64,000 nt of DNA. Origin: Dendrobium chrysotoxum. Its lineage: Eukaryota; Streptophyta; Magnoliopsida; Asparagales; Orchidaceae. The notes under the pieces were generated by a model. It ran no database searches. It had not been told where the DNA came from and saw nothing but the letters and a program-made list of their open reading frames with translations. Of this stretch, positions 1 through 9,300 are shown piece by piece. Position numbers and translations under genes: made by a program. The number at the start of each line of letters is the position of its first letter. Position 1 is the stretch's first letter. The stretch covers positions 52,602,365-52,666,364 of the forward strand of contig CM034298.1 in assembly GCA_019925795.1 (NCBI GenBank), read 5' to 3'.

Positions 1-450
1 GGGGATCGAATTCACATCACCCCACTACTGTCCTTGACCACATACTACATCTTGGCCCATAGGGAATTTAATGCCACTGACCTTATTATCCGGTACATCG
101 AGCACCTTACCACTATTAGGGATCCAGGTCATCGCCGTCGTCCCAATCTAGCCTTAGGAAATATCATTGCCTATGCCCTAGAAACCAAATATGACCTGCA
201 GTATCCCGCAGCTCCAAATGTCCCTCATTCCTTCTTCACCAATAATTCCTTCCATGTCCTACACAGCACCCGACTATATCCGGAGCCCGCCCCGGATGTT
301 GAGGAGGAAGAGGAAGAGGCTATTTCAGTTCCTGCTGCACCCGATGCACCTGCTCCCCTTCGCATTGCCTCTCCCTTTGACCACCTGGTGCAGCGCTTCG
401 ATCAGTGGGATGCCAGATTTGACTCCTATGTGGCTACCCAGGAGCAGTAG
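1..450 (+). CDS. C-terminal part of a retroelement accessory protein, 5' end outside the window
   Basis: The frame is open from base 1 to a TAG at 448-450, so no start codon can be assigned; the only early in-frame start-like codon is a TTG. The visible residues begin with a region of the type LTTYYILAHREFN...IIRYIEHL...LALGNIIAYALE, which resembles the C-terminal part of the 'putative plant transposon protein' domain often found as an extra ORF in plant LTR elements. An acidic run (EEEEEE), a Pro/Ala-rich linker and a short predicted helix (FDHLVQRFDQWDARFDSYV) follow. It lies about 400 bp upstream of the polypurine tract, where accessory or env-like ORFs of long copia elements sit. The family assignment is from memory of the pattern and is tentative. 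Confidence 0.5.
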   Translation, partial: GDRIHITPLLSLTTYYILAHREFNATDLIIRYIEHLTTIRDPGHRRRPNLALGNIIAYALETKYDLQYPAAPNVPHSFFTNNSFHVLHSTRLYPEPAPDVEEEEEEAISVPAAPDAPAPLRIASPFDHLVQRFDQWDARFDSYVATQEQ

Positions 451-851
451 CACACCGAGGACATCCAGCGCTTCACGGACTATGCTGCGCAGCAGCAACA
501 TCAGCATGACCAGGACATTACCTGGATTGGAGCCCACTTTCAAGCCATTCACAACTACTTCAACCCACCTCCGCCATCTCCTCCTTCCGATCAGGATCCG
601 CCTATGTTCTAGTTTTCTATTTTGTAGTTATTTTCTTTTATATTTGGTACTTATGTTTCAGTGTTCTGTTTTACCCTCCTCCTTTTTGTGATGTCAAAGG
701 GGGAGTCAGTTGTAGTCGTTTCTATTTTTGTTATGTGTTATGTTTCCTGTATTGATTTAATTGTTAAATAAAAATTTGGAAAAAATATATGTGTTTTTCG
801 ATCTCCTAGTTATTGTTATTTTCAAACTACTGTACAAATATTTGCCATCAT
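451..851 (+). other. Non-coding spacer between retroelement ORF and polypurine tract
   Basis: No continuing frame after the stop at 448-450. It contains a T-rich stretch, an internal purine run (AAAGGGGGAGTCAG near 697) and an AATAAA-like sequence near 768. A second frame overlapping the ORF here is a shadow of it. This is ordinary 3' non-coding retroelement sequence. Confidence 0.5.
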
Positions 852-866
852 CAAAAAGGGGAAGAT
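852..866 (+). other. Polypurine tract of the copia-type element
   Basis: CAAAAAGGGGAAGAT lies directly before the TGTTG that opens the LTR. It would prime plus-strand DNA synthesis. The same purine-rich tract plus TGTT arrangement is seen on the minus strand at 31252-31268. Confidence 0.7.
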
Positions 867-1117
867 TGTTGCAAATCTAGTTTTGATGATGACAAACATG
901 TTTCCAGTGTGTTTTGCTTGGCTAACCCGTTTCAGACACAAAAGATCACGAGCAACTCAAGCCAACTCAAGATCGGGTCCAAGTATGTCCAATGTACTAT
1001 TTTTCCCTTTCTTGAGTCAATTGTAATGTAACTGATCCCCCAGCTAAGTAACCTTGCACACATACACTCAAGGGGAGAGCTTGAGTGAATTAGAGTTTTT
1101 GTTCATTTTTTGTTCAG

Positions 1118-1791
1118 ATCGTCCTGGACGATATTCACATCGTCCTGGACGATCCAGTAAAAACAGAAACCCTAATTAGGGCGACCAAGTTAAGTGCGTC
1201 TGATTAAGCAGATCGTCCTGAACGATCTTTGGATCGTACGGGACGATATGCTCAAATCAGAAATTTTCAGCCGTCAGATCAAATTAGGCAAGTTTTTATT
1301 TTAAGTTATTTGGTCTGATCGTCCCGGACGATACGTGTATCGTCCTGGATGATTCAGTACAATCATGCCTAAATTAGTCTGGTAATTAAGGAAAGCAATT
1401 AATATTTAATTGATACGATCATATCATCCTGGACGAACGCAGGATCATCCTGGACGATCATGATCGTCTAGTGCATTTCAGCTGTACGACCAGAACTGTG
1501 TACAGGACGATTTGGGCACTTTTTGAACTAATCGTACAGGACGATGTCCCTATCGGCCTGGACGATCAAGTCATTTTTTGGTCATCCAGCACAAGTTTCT
1601 CTGGACGACCCGAACTGTCTTCTGGATGATATTCCACGATTTACACTAATCGTCCCGGACGATCGCAGGATCGTACGGGACGATATGATCAATTTTTTCT
1701 ACTGATCGTCCAGAAGAGCCAGATCGTTCAGGCTGAATCAGCTGAATTTGAACTGATCGTACAGGACGATCTACCGATCGTCCTGGACGAT
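1118..1791. repeat. Array of seven pairs of 15-bp palindromes
   Basis: Fourteen close copies of ATCGTCCTGGACGAT start at 1118/1139, 1212/1233, 1318/1339, 1423/1444, 1531/1552, 1649/1670 and 1756/1777. Every pair is spaced exactly 21 bp start to start, and successive pairs are 94-118 bp apart, mostly 105-108. The arms ATCGT and ACGAT are nearly constant; the centre varies (CCTGG, CCCGG, ACAGG, ACGGG, CCTGA). Further half-sites lie between pairs, for example around 1499-1511 and 1610-1630. The array ends 44 bp before the TATA box, in the position of a U3 enhancer. Confidence 0.9.
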
Positions 1792-1834
1792 CTTGGCCGA
1801 CCAGTTGAGATTTAGGGCAAATTTTAAGCCCTCC

Positions 1835-1842
1835 TATAAAAG
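1835..1842 (+). promoter_or_regulatory. TATA box of the LTR promoter
   Basis: TATAAAAG lies in a T-rich context, preceded by a C/T stretch. It is 44 bp after the last palindrome and about 970 bp into the LTR. The minus-strand copia LTR has an equivalent TATATAAA at about 30418-30427 in the same relation to its degenerate palindromes. Confidence 0.6.
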
Positions 1843-2042
1843 ATATTTTTCTTTCAACAAGAAAGATCTTTTGCCACTTTCCTTCCCAGAGAAACCCTAG
1901 AGAGAGAGAGGATCTTGTGAGGGGGAGTTAGTGAGGGATTCACTAAGGTTGCTCCAAGCACATATCAGAGTCGTCTTCTCCGCTCGTCGTCTTTCGTCTA
2001 GTTGGTGTTCGTTGTGGGAGGATCGTTCGCAAGAAGATCCGG

Positions 2043-2197
2043 GGTTCTCTGCCCGCTTCAGGTGGAAGCAAAAGGAGTTCGAAGGTTCTCTGCTTGCTTC
2101 AGGAGGAAGCAAAAGGAGATCGGGTTTTCTGCCTCACCGTGTGGTGAAAAGGAGGTTTTGTATAGGCTTCTCCGCCTTGCTGTGGGAGCAAAAGGAG
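2043..2197 (+). repeat. Four-copy tandem repeat of about 41 bp in the LTR leader
   Basis: Four imperfect copies end at 2077, 2118, 2154 and 2197, each of the form GGTTCTCTGC...GGAAGCAAAAGGAG. They lie downstream of the TATA box, so they would be transcribed. The copia LTRs on the minus strand carry 4-5 copies of a related unit (CTCCGCC...GAGGTGAAAGGAGG) in the same place. Confidence 0.8.
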
Positions 2198-2504
2198 AGA
2201 CACTTTTTGTTTAGTGCAATACCCGGAGAGGAGGCTCCGGGGAGTGGCCGTAGGTCAAGTTGACCGAACAACTATAAAATCTGGTTTGCTTTTCTGATTC
2301 AGTTTTGCACTTTAGTTTTCCGATATTAACTGCTTGGGTGAATATCTGTGATTGATCTTTTCGTTCTTGTTTACTTGTTTCCGCTGCTAAGTATCGAAAA
2401 GATTTTTCTGTTCCTCGTGAAATTTTTAAATAACCAATTCACCCCCCCTTTTGGTTAGCCTCGGGACTAGTTCACTAAGGCTTAACATCCCTATCGAACT
2501 TTCA

Positions 2505-3654
2505 ATCAACTCCTCTATCTACTCAGTTAGGGCCTTACCATTTCCTGAAATATTTAAAGGCAACTGTGAGTACAAAAGCTCAACAATCTACTCAAAATCT
2601 ATTAAGAAATTCAATAAATTATAGTAAAATGCAATATGAAATGACTTAACAACATATGATCAAGGATTGTACTTTTCATTAGTGTGTTATAACAATTTCA
2701 ATAGTGAAAAAAATATCACATACAGCCAATCATTACAGCCACTTACTTGCACTTTACATGATGTCAACACACTCCCTATACTTGTACTTGAAAATGATTA
2801 GTTGCATTTAAACTTGGAATTAGCTTATAAGCACTTCCTACACTTGAACATGATAACAAAATATAACATGAAACAAAATATAACTTGTACTATATAATTC
2901 AAAATATAATACAAATTTTATTCTTCCCGAAGCCTTCTTATACCTCCAGTTGATCATATTAGCCTAATTCTCATTATACATCCAGTTTCATTGATATTTT
3001 TATTTGATTATATTATATTTGTTCAAGACAGATAAAAGTAACACATATATGCACATGCCCTTACAACTCCTCTTGTATTGCATAGAACATATAACAGCCC
3101 TCACATACATTATTTCCTTGTTCCCCTACTTTTCACATTTTCATCAGTCACCTAGAATTATCAACATTTCAAACATGTATCAACAATATTCAATAAAATA
3201 CATAATACAAAGTTTTCACTTTTTTGATAGAAATAATAGCCCGTACAAATGCAACATGCCCAGATTTTCAACAATAATAAAGCAATAAATATTCAAGAAC
3301 AATATTTCAAACATCATTTTGAAGCTTATAGTGTATTTTAGGCATTTCTAAAAATGCCCACATTTATATAGAAAACTTAATTGACACACAACATAAAATA
3401 ATCTGTGAAATTTCATACTTTTCTTGTCAAAATGACCAAAATATTCTTTACTAAAATATATGAAAAGTTACATGATGAGAATTTTTCCAAACCTCCCAAA
3501 TTTACTTTTTCTCAATTTCTAACTTAATAAAACACCCAAATTGAAACTAAAGGTAACAGCAGCCTACCTCAAGACGGACAAAATCCTCAACTTGTCTAAT
3601 AGACGAAAATTGCCCTTTGTCGCCAAAATCCTATTTTTCCTTTCTCTACTCTTC

Positions 3655-3739
<85 letters not shown>

Positions 3740-3950
3740 CTTCCTATTCTCTTCTCCTCTAGCTAGCCAAATGAAATGATTTTTTGTTTTAGAAAATGCT
3801 TTAAGATATTTATATAAAATCTTCATTTTTGAACTAGTGCTACAACACCACTATCCTGAGCATCACAATGCTAAACCATTATCAATTTAGATATTTAATT
3901 AAATATTCTATAGTGGCTAGCACTATAGCGCTGATAACCATTGCCACAAT
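2505..3950 (-). repeat. Gypsy-family LTR fragment (U3-side part)
   Basis: AT-rich and non-coding. It shares landmarks with the other minus-oriented gypsy LTRs: a CCTGAAATATTTAAA...AGCTCAACAA segment, AAAAGTTACATGATGAGAA near 3460, and a tail with GCACTATAGCGCTG ending in ...TTGCCACA at 3948. Its beginning is missing where the copia-type LTR ends at 2504. Frames at 3004-3288 and 3541-3826 are low-complexity and not genes. Confidence 0.5.
3659..3737. repeat. (CT)n microsatellite, about 38 units
   Basis: A nearly pure CT run inside the LTR fragment, in the pyrimidine-rich stretch that other gypsy LTRs here also carry (for example 37081-37140 and 39428-39475). The frames across it encode only Leu/Ser or Arg/Glu repeats. 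Confidence 0.95.
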
Positions 3951-4560
3951 TGTAATGCCCTGAGATCAAATTTAAAAGAATTTTCATTTTAACCTCTTAT
4001 TAACTTACTAGAGCTTCTATTAATCTATTTACATAAATTAGTCCAGGGAAAGCAGCTATAAATCATACACATCATAATACAAAACTATATTCATTTCCTC
4101 AAAATTCATGTACAAAAGTCAGGAGATCAATCAATATATCATTTTATCTTTTTTTCCAACTCCTAACCTCAAAAGAATAAAAGCTAAAAATACAAAAAAT
4201 AAAGCAAAACATGAAACCCTGATCTTCCTCACTCCAATGGATTTTATTCCCTTCCTGAAAAACATGTAAAATCACGAAGTGAGCTAACACCTTAGTTGGT
4301 TATCAAAACCTACAATTGCAATCAATGCAAGGTAATAGAAACATTATGCATGTAATTATTGATCAACATCAGTATTATAAAGCATGTAGTAGACAATGTA
4401 AATAGAATCATATCATATGACCAATAACAATCAGGGTAAACTATATATCTTATGAGCACTAATCAGTAACTAGTAACCATATAAAGGATCAATAAGTTCT
4501 AAATTTTAATTCCCCTCAATTACAATATAGTTTATATCTATATATCACTTCAGGGAATTT
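3951..4560 (-). repeat. Gypsy-family LTR fragment (start of LTR on the + strand)
   Basis: Opens TGTAATGCCCTGAGATCAAA, closely matching the start of the solo LTR at 25460 (TGTAACACCCTGAAATCAAA). The two then run in parallel through CAAAAGAATAAAA, the CCTGA...ATCTT segment and the TGAGCTAA...AGT segment. Similarity fades near 4560. It touches the preceding LTR fragment end to end with only AT between them. Confidence 0.55.
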
Positions 4561-4924
4561 ACATACCTGGCAGCGGGCGACGACGTACAGCTGTAATGGT
4601 CGGTGACGGTGGTCAACTACGACAGTGGTTGGCGGCGAATGTGGTGGACAACGATGGTGGGCAACCGACAATGGGCAACGACAGACAGTGGCATGTGGCG
4701 GCCTGCAGCAGGTTAGCAGTGGAGCTAGTGACCATCGGCGGTGGTCAAGCAAGTTTTGGAATGGTGTAAACAATTATCTCTCAAAACTGGGCCAAAATGG
4801 TTTACCTAAAAAATGAACTAGAATGAAATACACTCCATTTACTTTACTTCACTTCGGATTTACTTTACCCATGTATTTACTCTCTTTACACACTAAAATT
4901 TTTCAACCAAATAGCTCCTTAGCC
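4561..4924. other. GC-rich patch and AT-rich flank, no gene seen
   Basis: 4561-4760 is far richer in G and C than its surroundings, with imperfect GGTGG/GGCGG and CGACG motifs on the + strand; frames across it (4516-4773 minus, 4625-4816 plus) are short and low in complexity. 4761-4924 has a transposon-like look (TTTGGTTGAAAAATTTTAG on the minus strand) but I could not find paired ends. Confidence 0.4.
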
Positions 4925-5145
4925 AAAAAAAAACTACTCGATGCATTACAAAGATTACAAAAATATTCAAAATATGACACTCATCTTGAAACATTATAGC
5001 AAAAATTATTTCTACAATACATCAAACAACTCCAGAAAGCTCAATCAATACACATGTCAATCAAAAAGAACATAAATACAACAACTAACATATTTTAATT
5101 TAGTGGTCAAAATTATTGAATATATATATATATATATATACACTG
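4925..5145 (+). repeat. Remnant of an upstream duplication-unit tail ('unit 0')
   Basis: TCAAAATAT...AAAATTAT.TCTACA...CTC.A..AAG.TCAATCAAT.CACAT is shared with the unit tails at 27825-27920, 44535-44630 and 54110-54165. The following TAACATATTTTAATTTAGTGGTCAAA matches the far end of unit 1 near 28498-28520. A (TA)n run lies at about 5119-5141. The match is gapped and worn. Confidence 0.55.
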
Positions 5146-5367
5146 AGTGTAGTATATAATTTTATTAACTTATTTCAAAAAAATTCTTACATCAACTTCA
5201 AAGCTTTTATATATCACTACCTTATCTTTTATATTTAAAAAAATTCATAGAAGTAGCTAACAAAAAAAAAAAAAAAAACATATAAGAAACCATTTAGAAA
5301 ATTTCTTATTCCCTTCTCCAGCCATGCAATGCCGTCCACACATCCACCACACTTACAGATCGAAAGA

Positions 5368-5373
5368 GATAAG
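5368..5373 (+). promoter_or_regulatory. Conserved GATAAG (I-box-like) upstream of ferredoxin 1
   Basis: GATAAG, 118 bp before the ATG, in a block (CACTTACAG...GATAAG) conserved at the same place in all three units (40760 and 49793). GATAAG is the I-box core of light-regulated plant promoters. That it works here is inference; it may lie within the 5' leader. Confidence 0.35.
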
Positions 5374-5485
5374 CCCACCACAAACCAAACTCCACGTTTC
5401 TACACCACCCACCATCCAAACTCTTCCCCTCTCCCTCATATTAACCCTCCCAAGCAACTTCTCTACTCCACCGCCAAGACCTGCA

Positions 5486-5926
5486 ATGGCAGCTTCACTC
5501 TCTCTCCACCCTCCTTTCATCCTTCGCCATTCTACCTCATCCCCGCAAAGCTTGGGCTTCTCTGGCCGCCAACGAGCCGCCTCTCTCTTCAGGCTGAAGG
5601 CAAATGAGATCAACGGAGGGAGAGTGAAGGCCAGGGCTACCTATAAGGTGACTCTTATCACACCTGATCGGACTGTGGAGATTAAGTGTCCAGACGATTC
5701 GTATATTCTAGATAGTGCAGAAGAAAATGGGCTAGACTTGCCATACTCTTGTCGAGCTGGTGCGTGCTCATCCTGTGCTGGAAAGTTGGTTGAGGGTGAG
5801 GTTGATCAGTCTGAGGCGAGTTTTCTCGATGATGAGCAGATTAGTGAGGGATGGGTGCTTACTTGCTATGCTTATCCCAAGTCTGATGTTACTATTAAGA
5901 CTCATCAGGAGGAAGAGCTTAATTAA
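5486..5926 (+). CDS. Ferredoxin, leaf-type [2Fe-2S], plastid-targeted (copy 1)
   Basis: Single-exon gene of 146 codons. Residues 1-50 form a Ser/Arg-rich, acid-poor chloroplast transit peptide (MAASLSLHPPF...), and the mature 96-residue protein starts at about ATYKVTLITP. The four cluster cysteines fit the plant pattern C-x4-C-x2-C-x29-C (mature 39, 44, 47, 77; CRAGACSSC and LTC). Leaf-type features include the LDDEQI acidic patch and YPKSDVTI. The protein carries single electrons in the stroma from photosystem I to FNR and other acceptors. I chose the MAAS start because the longer frame starting at 5324 is not conserved in the other copies. The most diverged copy: it has ACSSC where the others have SCSSC, and ends HQEEELN. 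No frameshift; likely functional. The 3' flank is conserved with the other copies to about 6244. Confidence 0.95.
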   Translation: MAASLSLHPPFILRHSTSSPQSLGFSGRQRAASLFRLKANEINGGRVKARATYKVTLITPDRTVEIKCPDDSYILDSAEENGLDLPYSCRAGACSSCAGKLVEGEVDQSEASFLDDEQISEGWVLTCYAYPKSDVTIKTHQEEELN

Positions 5927-6244
5927 CTATTCTTGAATGCTTGCAAAGTGGTAGGACAGAGGCTACTAGCAAGAAGAAATATTTAGACGTGGGAGTGGTG
6001 GAGAAGGAGAGGCCGAAGAAGGAGATGATGTTTGTATGGGGCATTTAATAATGGTAACTCTGTTGATTTTGTGTTTGAGTGCTTTTTATGAGCATTACTC
6101 TTTATGTTTGAGTAATGTGAATCGACAGTTATTCAACATATATGATATAAGAATCTATGATATATAATGTTGTATGAATTTAAATGTTGAACTATAAAGA
6201 GTTATTGCTTTTTATGTTAAGGTAGGAATAAAAACGTTAAGAGA
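5927..6244 (+). other. Conserved 3' flank of ferredoxin 1
   Basis: The AACTATTCTTGAATGCTTGC block after the stop, the GGGAGTGGTGGAGAAGGAG stretch and the GAGTAATGT...ATCGACAGT segment are shared with 41301-41600 and 50358-50640. It probably contains the 3' UTR and polyadenylation region. The match stops near 6244, where the L1 LINE begins. Confidence 0.6.
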
Positions 6245-6343
6245 TGCACAAAAATGAAATCGAAGCCATCATATAACATGCAACAATAGGCACTGATCAA
6301 AACCTTCAGATTAAAGCAAGTCCATGATTTTAGTAGCATGTTT

Positions 6344-9300
6344 TCACTTGAGCACTTTCTCAAAAATAGCTCTCTTAATGTTAATAGCAATAGTACAATG
6401 GCTATTGAAAGTGTTCCCGAATCTCCTATCATTTATTTCTTTCCAAATGTAGTAGATAGAGTAACAAGAAATTAGCAGATAAAGATTTTTAACCAGCTTC
6501 TGAACTGATAAACAATCATGAATCCATTCTAGCAAATGCAGAGCAGTAGGTCTAAGAGCAATCTTTAATGGCCGGAATTAGATATGATATAATAGAGAAA
6601 GAGTACGAGCATTCAAAGAATAGATGGGATGCACTTTCAGGGTAAGAATGGCACAAATCGCAAGATAGAGGGACATAAATATTTTGCTTGTGCAAGGCAT
6701 CAGCCATTTTTAAGCCCCCAACAATAGCTAGCCACATATAAATAGAAAATATCAATACATGCTTTGAGTGCCAAACCAGCTTATCCCAAGAACACCGTGG
6801 CAAATGATTATAAAACCCTTTGACATAATCACCAAAATTGCCATCAGCCGAGTTACCCCAAAGTAAACAAGAAACAGAATTGTCAAGAATGGGGATTTCA
6901 CTTATTTCCTTACGGATAGACATGGGGAGAAAATCAAGAAGGCACCATTGATGTCCCAAAATAAAGTCTTTCAGAGGAGTTTTAACATGAAAAGCATTCA
7001 GCATATGGTGCCCATCAAGGGTATCATCTAAAGTAGCATTAGGGCACCAGTGATCCCAATGCAATGAAATGGGAGCAGTTGCGGTAATTCTAAATTGAAA
7101 ATAAGACTTAGCTTCAATAGCAGTTTTACAAATAGATTTCCAGAAAATAGAAGCGTAAGGCGGAGTAGGGCACCACAGAGATTTGTATATATGAATAAGC
7201 CAAGAGGATAAAGGAGAAGCCTGATTATACATTCTAAAAATCACAGAGCAATTGAAAGCATGCTGAAGGGCAAGCAGTGAAGGCAATCCCAAGCCCCCAT
7301 GTTGTTTGGGCTTGCAAACATTGTCCCATGAAACCATATGAATTTGTTTGTTGCTGACAGAATCACCAAAAAATAGAAACCTGGAAGAAGTTCTCTTAAA
7401 GAATTTTATAACCGTTTTGGGCAGAATAGAACCTCGGATCCAATATGCAATGAAATTCAAGATAGTGAATTTTAGAAACTGCAATCGACCTGCAAAGGAG
7501 AGAAGGTTAGATTTCCAACCCGACATCTTTTTGGTGATGCTTTCCATTAGAGGTAGAAAATCAGCAACATTAGGTCTTCTAAAGGACAGAGGAATGCCCA
7601 AATAAGTGATCTTAGGGCTAGTATTATATATAGAGAGAGCTTGACAGATAGCATCTTGATTTTTCAAATTCTTAGGGAGCATAACAGAGCTTTTGTAAAA
7701 ATTAACATGAAGCCCAGTGGCATTAGCAAAAGAGTTGAGGATGCTAGATAGTTTGATACAATTATCTAAGCTTGCTTCCCTAAATACCAACACGTCATTA
7801 GCATATAGAAGGTGGGAAAGAGTGAATCCATCAATAGTAATACCCTTAAAACCTCCTTCATCTAAAAGAGTGGAGAAAGCATCCATGACCAGACATAAGA
7901 GATAGGGGCTAAGTGGGCAACCTTGCCTCAATCCAGCAGATGATGAAAAATATCCCTCAAGAGCTCTGTTTATAACAATGGAGAAGTTCACATCAGAAAT
8001 GCAGGCTTTGATCCAACTAACAAATCTTTTAGGGAAACCTTTCTAAACCATTCTGGCGATTAGAAATTCTCTAGAAATAGTATCAAAAGCTTTGCGTATG
8101 TCTAATTTAGCACAAAAATACTTCATGCCTCCCCTTTTATAAGAAAGAGTGAGAATTTCATTTACAAGAAGAATATTATCTGTAGACACTCTTGACTTTA
8201 CAAAACCTGCTTGGTTATCCCTGACTATCAAAGGCATGATAGGCTTTAGCCTGTTAGCAAGGATCTTATCAATAATTCTATATAAAAAATTGCATAAGGC
8301 AATTGGCCTGAAGTCAAAACAAGAAGTGGCATACTTGTGCTTAGGGATGAGAGCAAGGGTCATAGCTTTTACCCTATTAGGAAAAAAACCTTTAGAAAAG
8401 AATGAACTTACAGCCTTAAAAACCATTGGGCTGATAATGTGCCACCCAGTTTTATAAAAAAGAAAATTATACCCATCCGATCCCGGGGCAGAGGAGGAGG
8501 ACCCTGAAATGACAACCTGTCTAATCTCAACCTTAGAAACATGTTGAATGAGAGAAGTAGAGCAATGATCAGGAAGAGAAGTTCCCGTAGGAAATATAGC
8601 CATATCCGTCAAGGAGGGAGGAGCGGGATTATATAAGGCTTGAAAATGCTGGATAATGGAAGAGATCACTTCAATTCTAGTAGAGTTGGAAGTAGAGGCA
8701 AACAAGTTCATAGCCGCCTGGTTTTTACTATTCCTACTTCTAATTTTAGCATAGAGAAATTTCAGATCATCCTCACCATATTTTAGTCATTTGACTTTTG
8801 CCCTTTGAATAATCCAAGAAGCTAGCATACTAGAGAACTCAGATATTCTGGAATTAATCTCCTTAAGAGAAGCATTAAGCACTGTATTATGCGGGTCAGC
8901 ATGAACCTTTTCTAACCAATCCTGTTGTTGCTTATGGAGCTCATCAAGATGAGAATTAATATTGGAAGAATTGGCCCAAACCTCCTTCCCAATATCACCT
9001 TTCAGCTGTCTAAGCGAATTGCAAAAATGAGATAAAGGGTTTCTAGTGAAAGGCTTATAAAAAACCTCTATAAGTAATGCCCAATACTTATCAAAATTTA
9101 TCCAAAAATTTTTGAAAAGATATCTATGATTAGAGTGAGAAGATTCACCAGAATGCAGAATAATCGGACTATGGTCGGAACAAGAAGGGCTTTGAAATGA
9201 GCAGAAAGAGCTAGGGAAGGAACTCATCCAAGCATCATTAACAAGAGCCCTGTCTAGTTTAATGTGTATCGAATTGTCAGTACGTTGATTGAACCAGTTA

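Larger units (their letters stand above)
1..2504 (+). mobile_element. 3' end of a copia-type LTR retrotransposon, cut by the window edge
   Basis: A reading frame open from base 1, a non-coding spacer, a purine-rich tract (852-866) and a 3' LTR (867-2504) follow in the order expected of an LTR element. The LTR runs from TGTTGCAAAT to ACTTTCA. The same GAACTTTCA end occurs in the minus-strand copia element at 28551-40179, whose gag and pol are recognisable, so I place this element in the same broad copia (SIRE/Maximus-like) group by inference. The 5' LTR and pol lie left of the window. It appears to interrupt the gypsy LTR piece that resumes at 2505. Confidence 0.7.
867..2504 (+). repeat. 3' LTR, 1638 bp, copia-type
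   Basis: Starts TGTTGCAAATC and ends GAACTTTCA. From left to right: about 250 bp of plain sequence, the palindrome-pair array (1118-1791), a TATA box (1835), a CT/GA-rich leader, a four-copy tandem repeat (2043-2197), then T-rich sequence and a C-rich stretch (CCCCCCC near 2443) before the end. The two minus-strand copia LTRs at 28551-31252 and 34475-40179 have the same order of parts, which supports reading this block as one LTR. ORF-like frames across 1897-2263 come from the tandem repeat and are not genes. Confidence 0.75.

Noticed and set aside
191..691. Second + strand frame overlapping the retroelement ORF
   Set aside because: Out-of-frame shadow; composition is Leu/Ser/Phe-rich with no domain resemblance, whereas frame 1 is open from the window edge and has domain-like sequence.
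1118..1791. CRISPR-like array
   Set aside because: The repeats are short palindromes with irregular long spacers inside a plant LTR; no cas genes, and eukaryotic context.
1897..2263. Three overlapping frames in the LTR
   Set aside because: They arise from the four-copy tandem repeat in the LTR leader; no start context or homology.
3541..3826. Frames across the CT microsatellite
   Set aside because: Products are Leu-Ser or Arg-Glu repeats only.
5324..5485. Longer N-terminus for ferredoxin 1 starting at 5324
   Set aside because: Not conserved in copies 2 and 3; the transit peptide starting MAASLSL is complete and shared by all three. The same argument excludes the 40812 start of copy 2, whose ATG is ACG in copy 3.
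5353..5613. Antisense frames over the ferredoxin genes (also 40752-41279, 49619-50038)
   Set aside because: Shadows of the ferredoxin coding and leader sequence.
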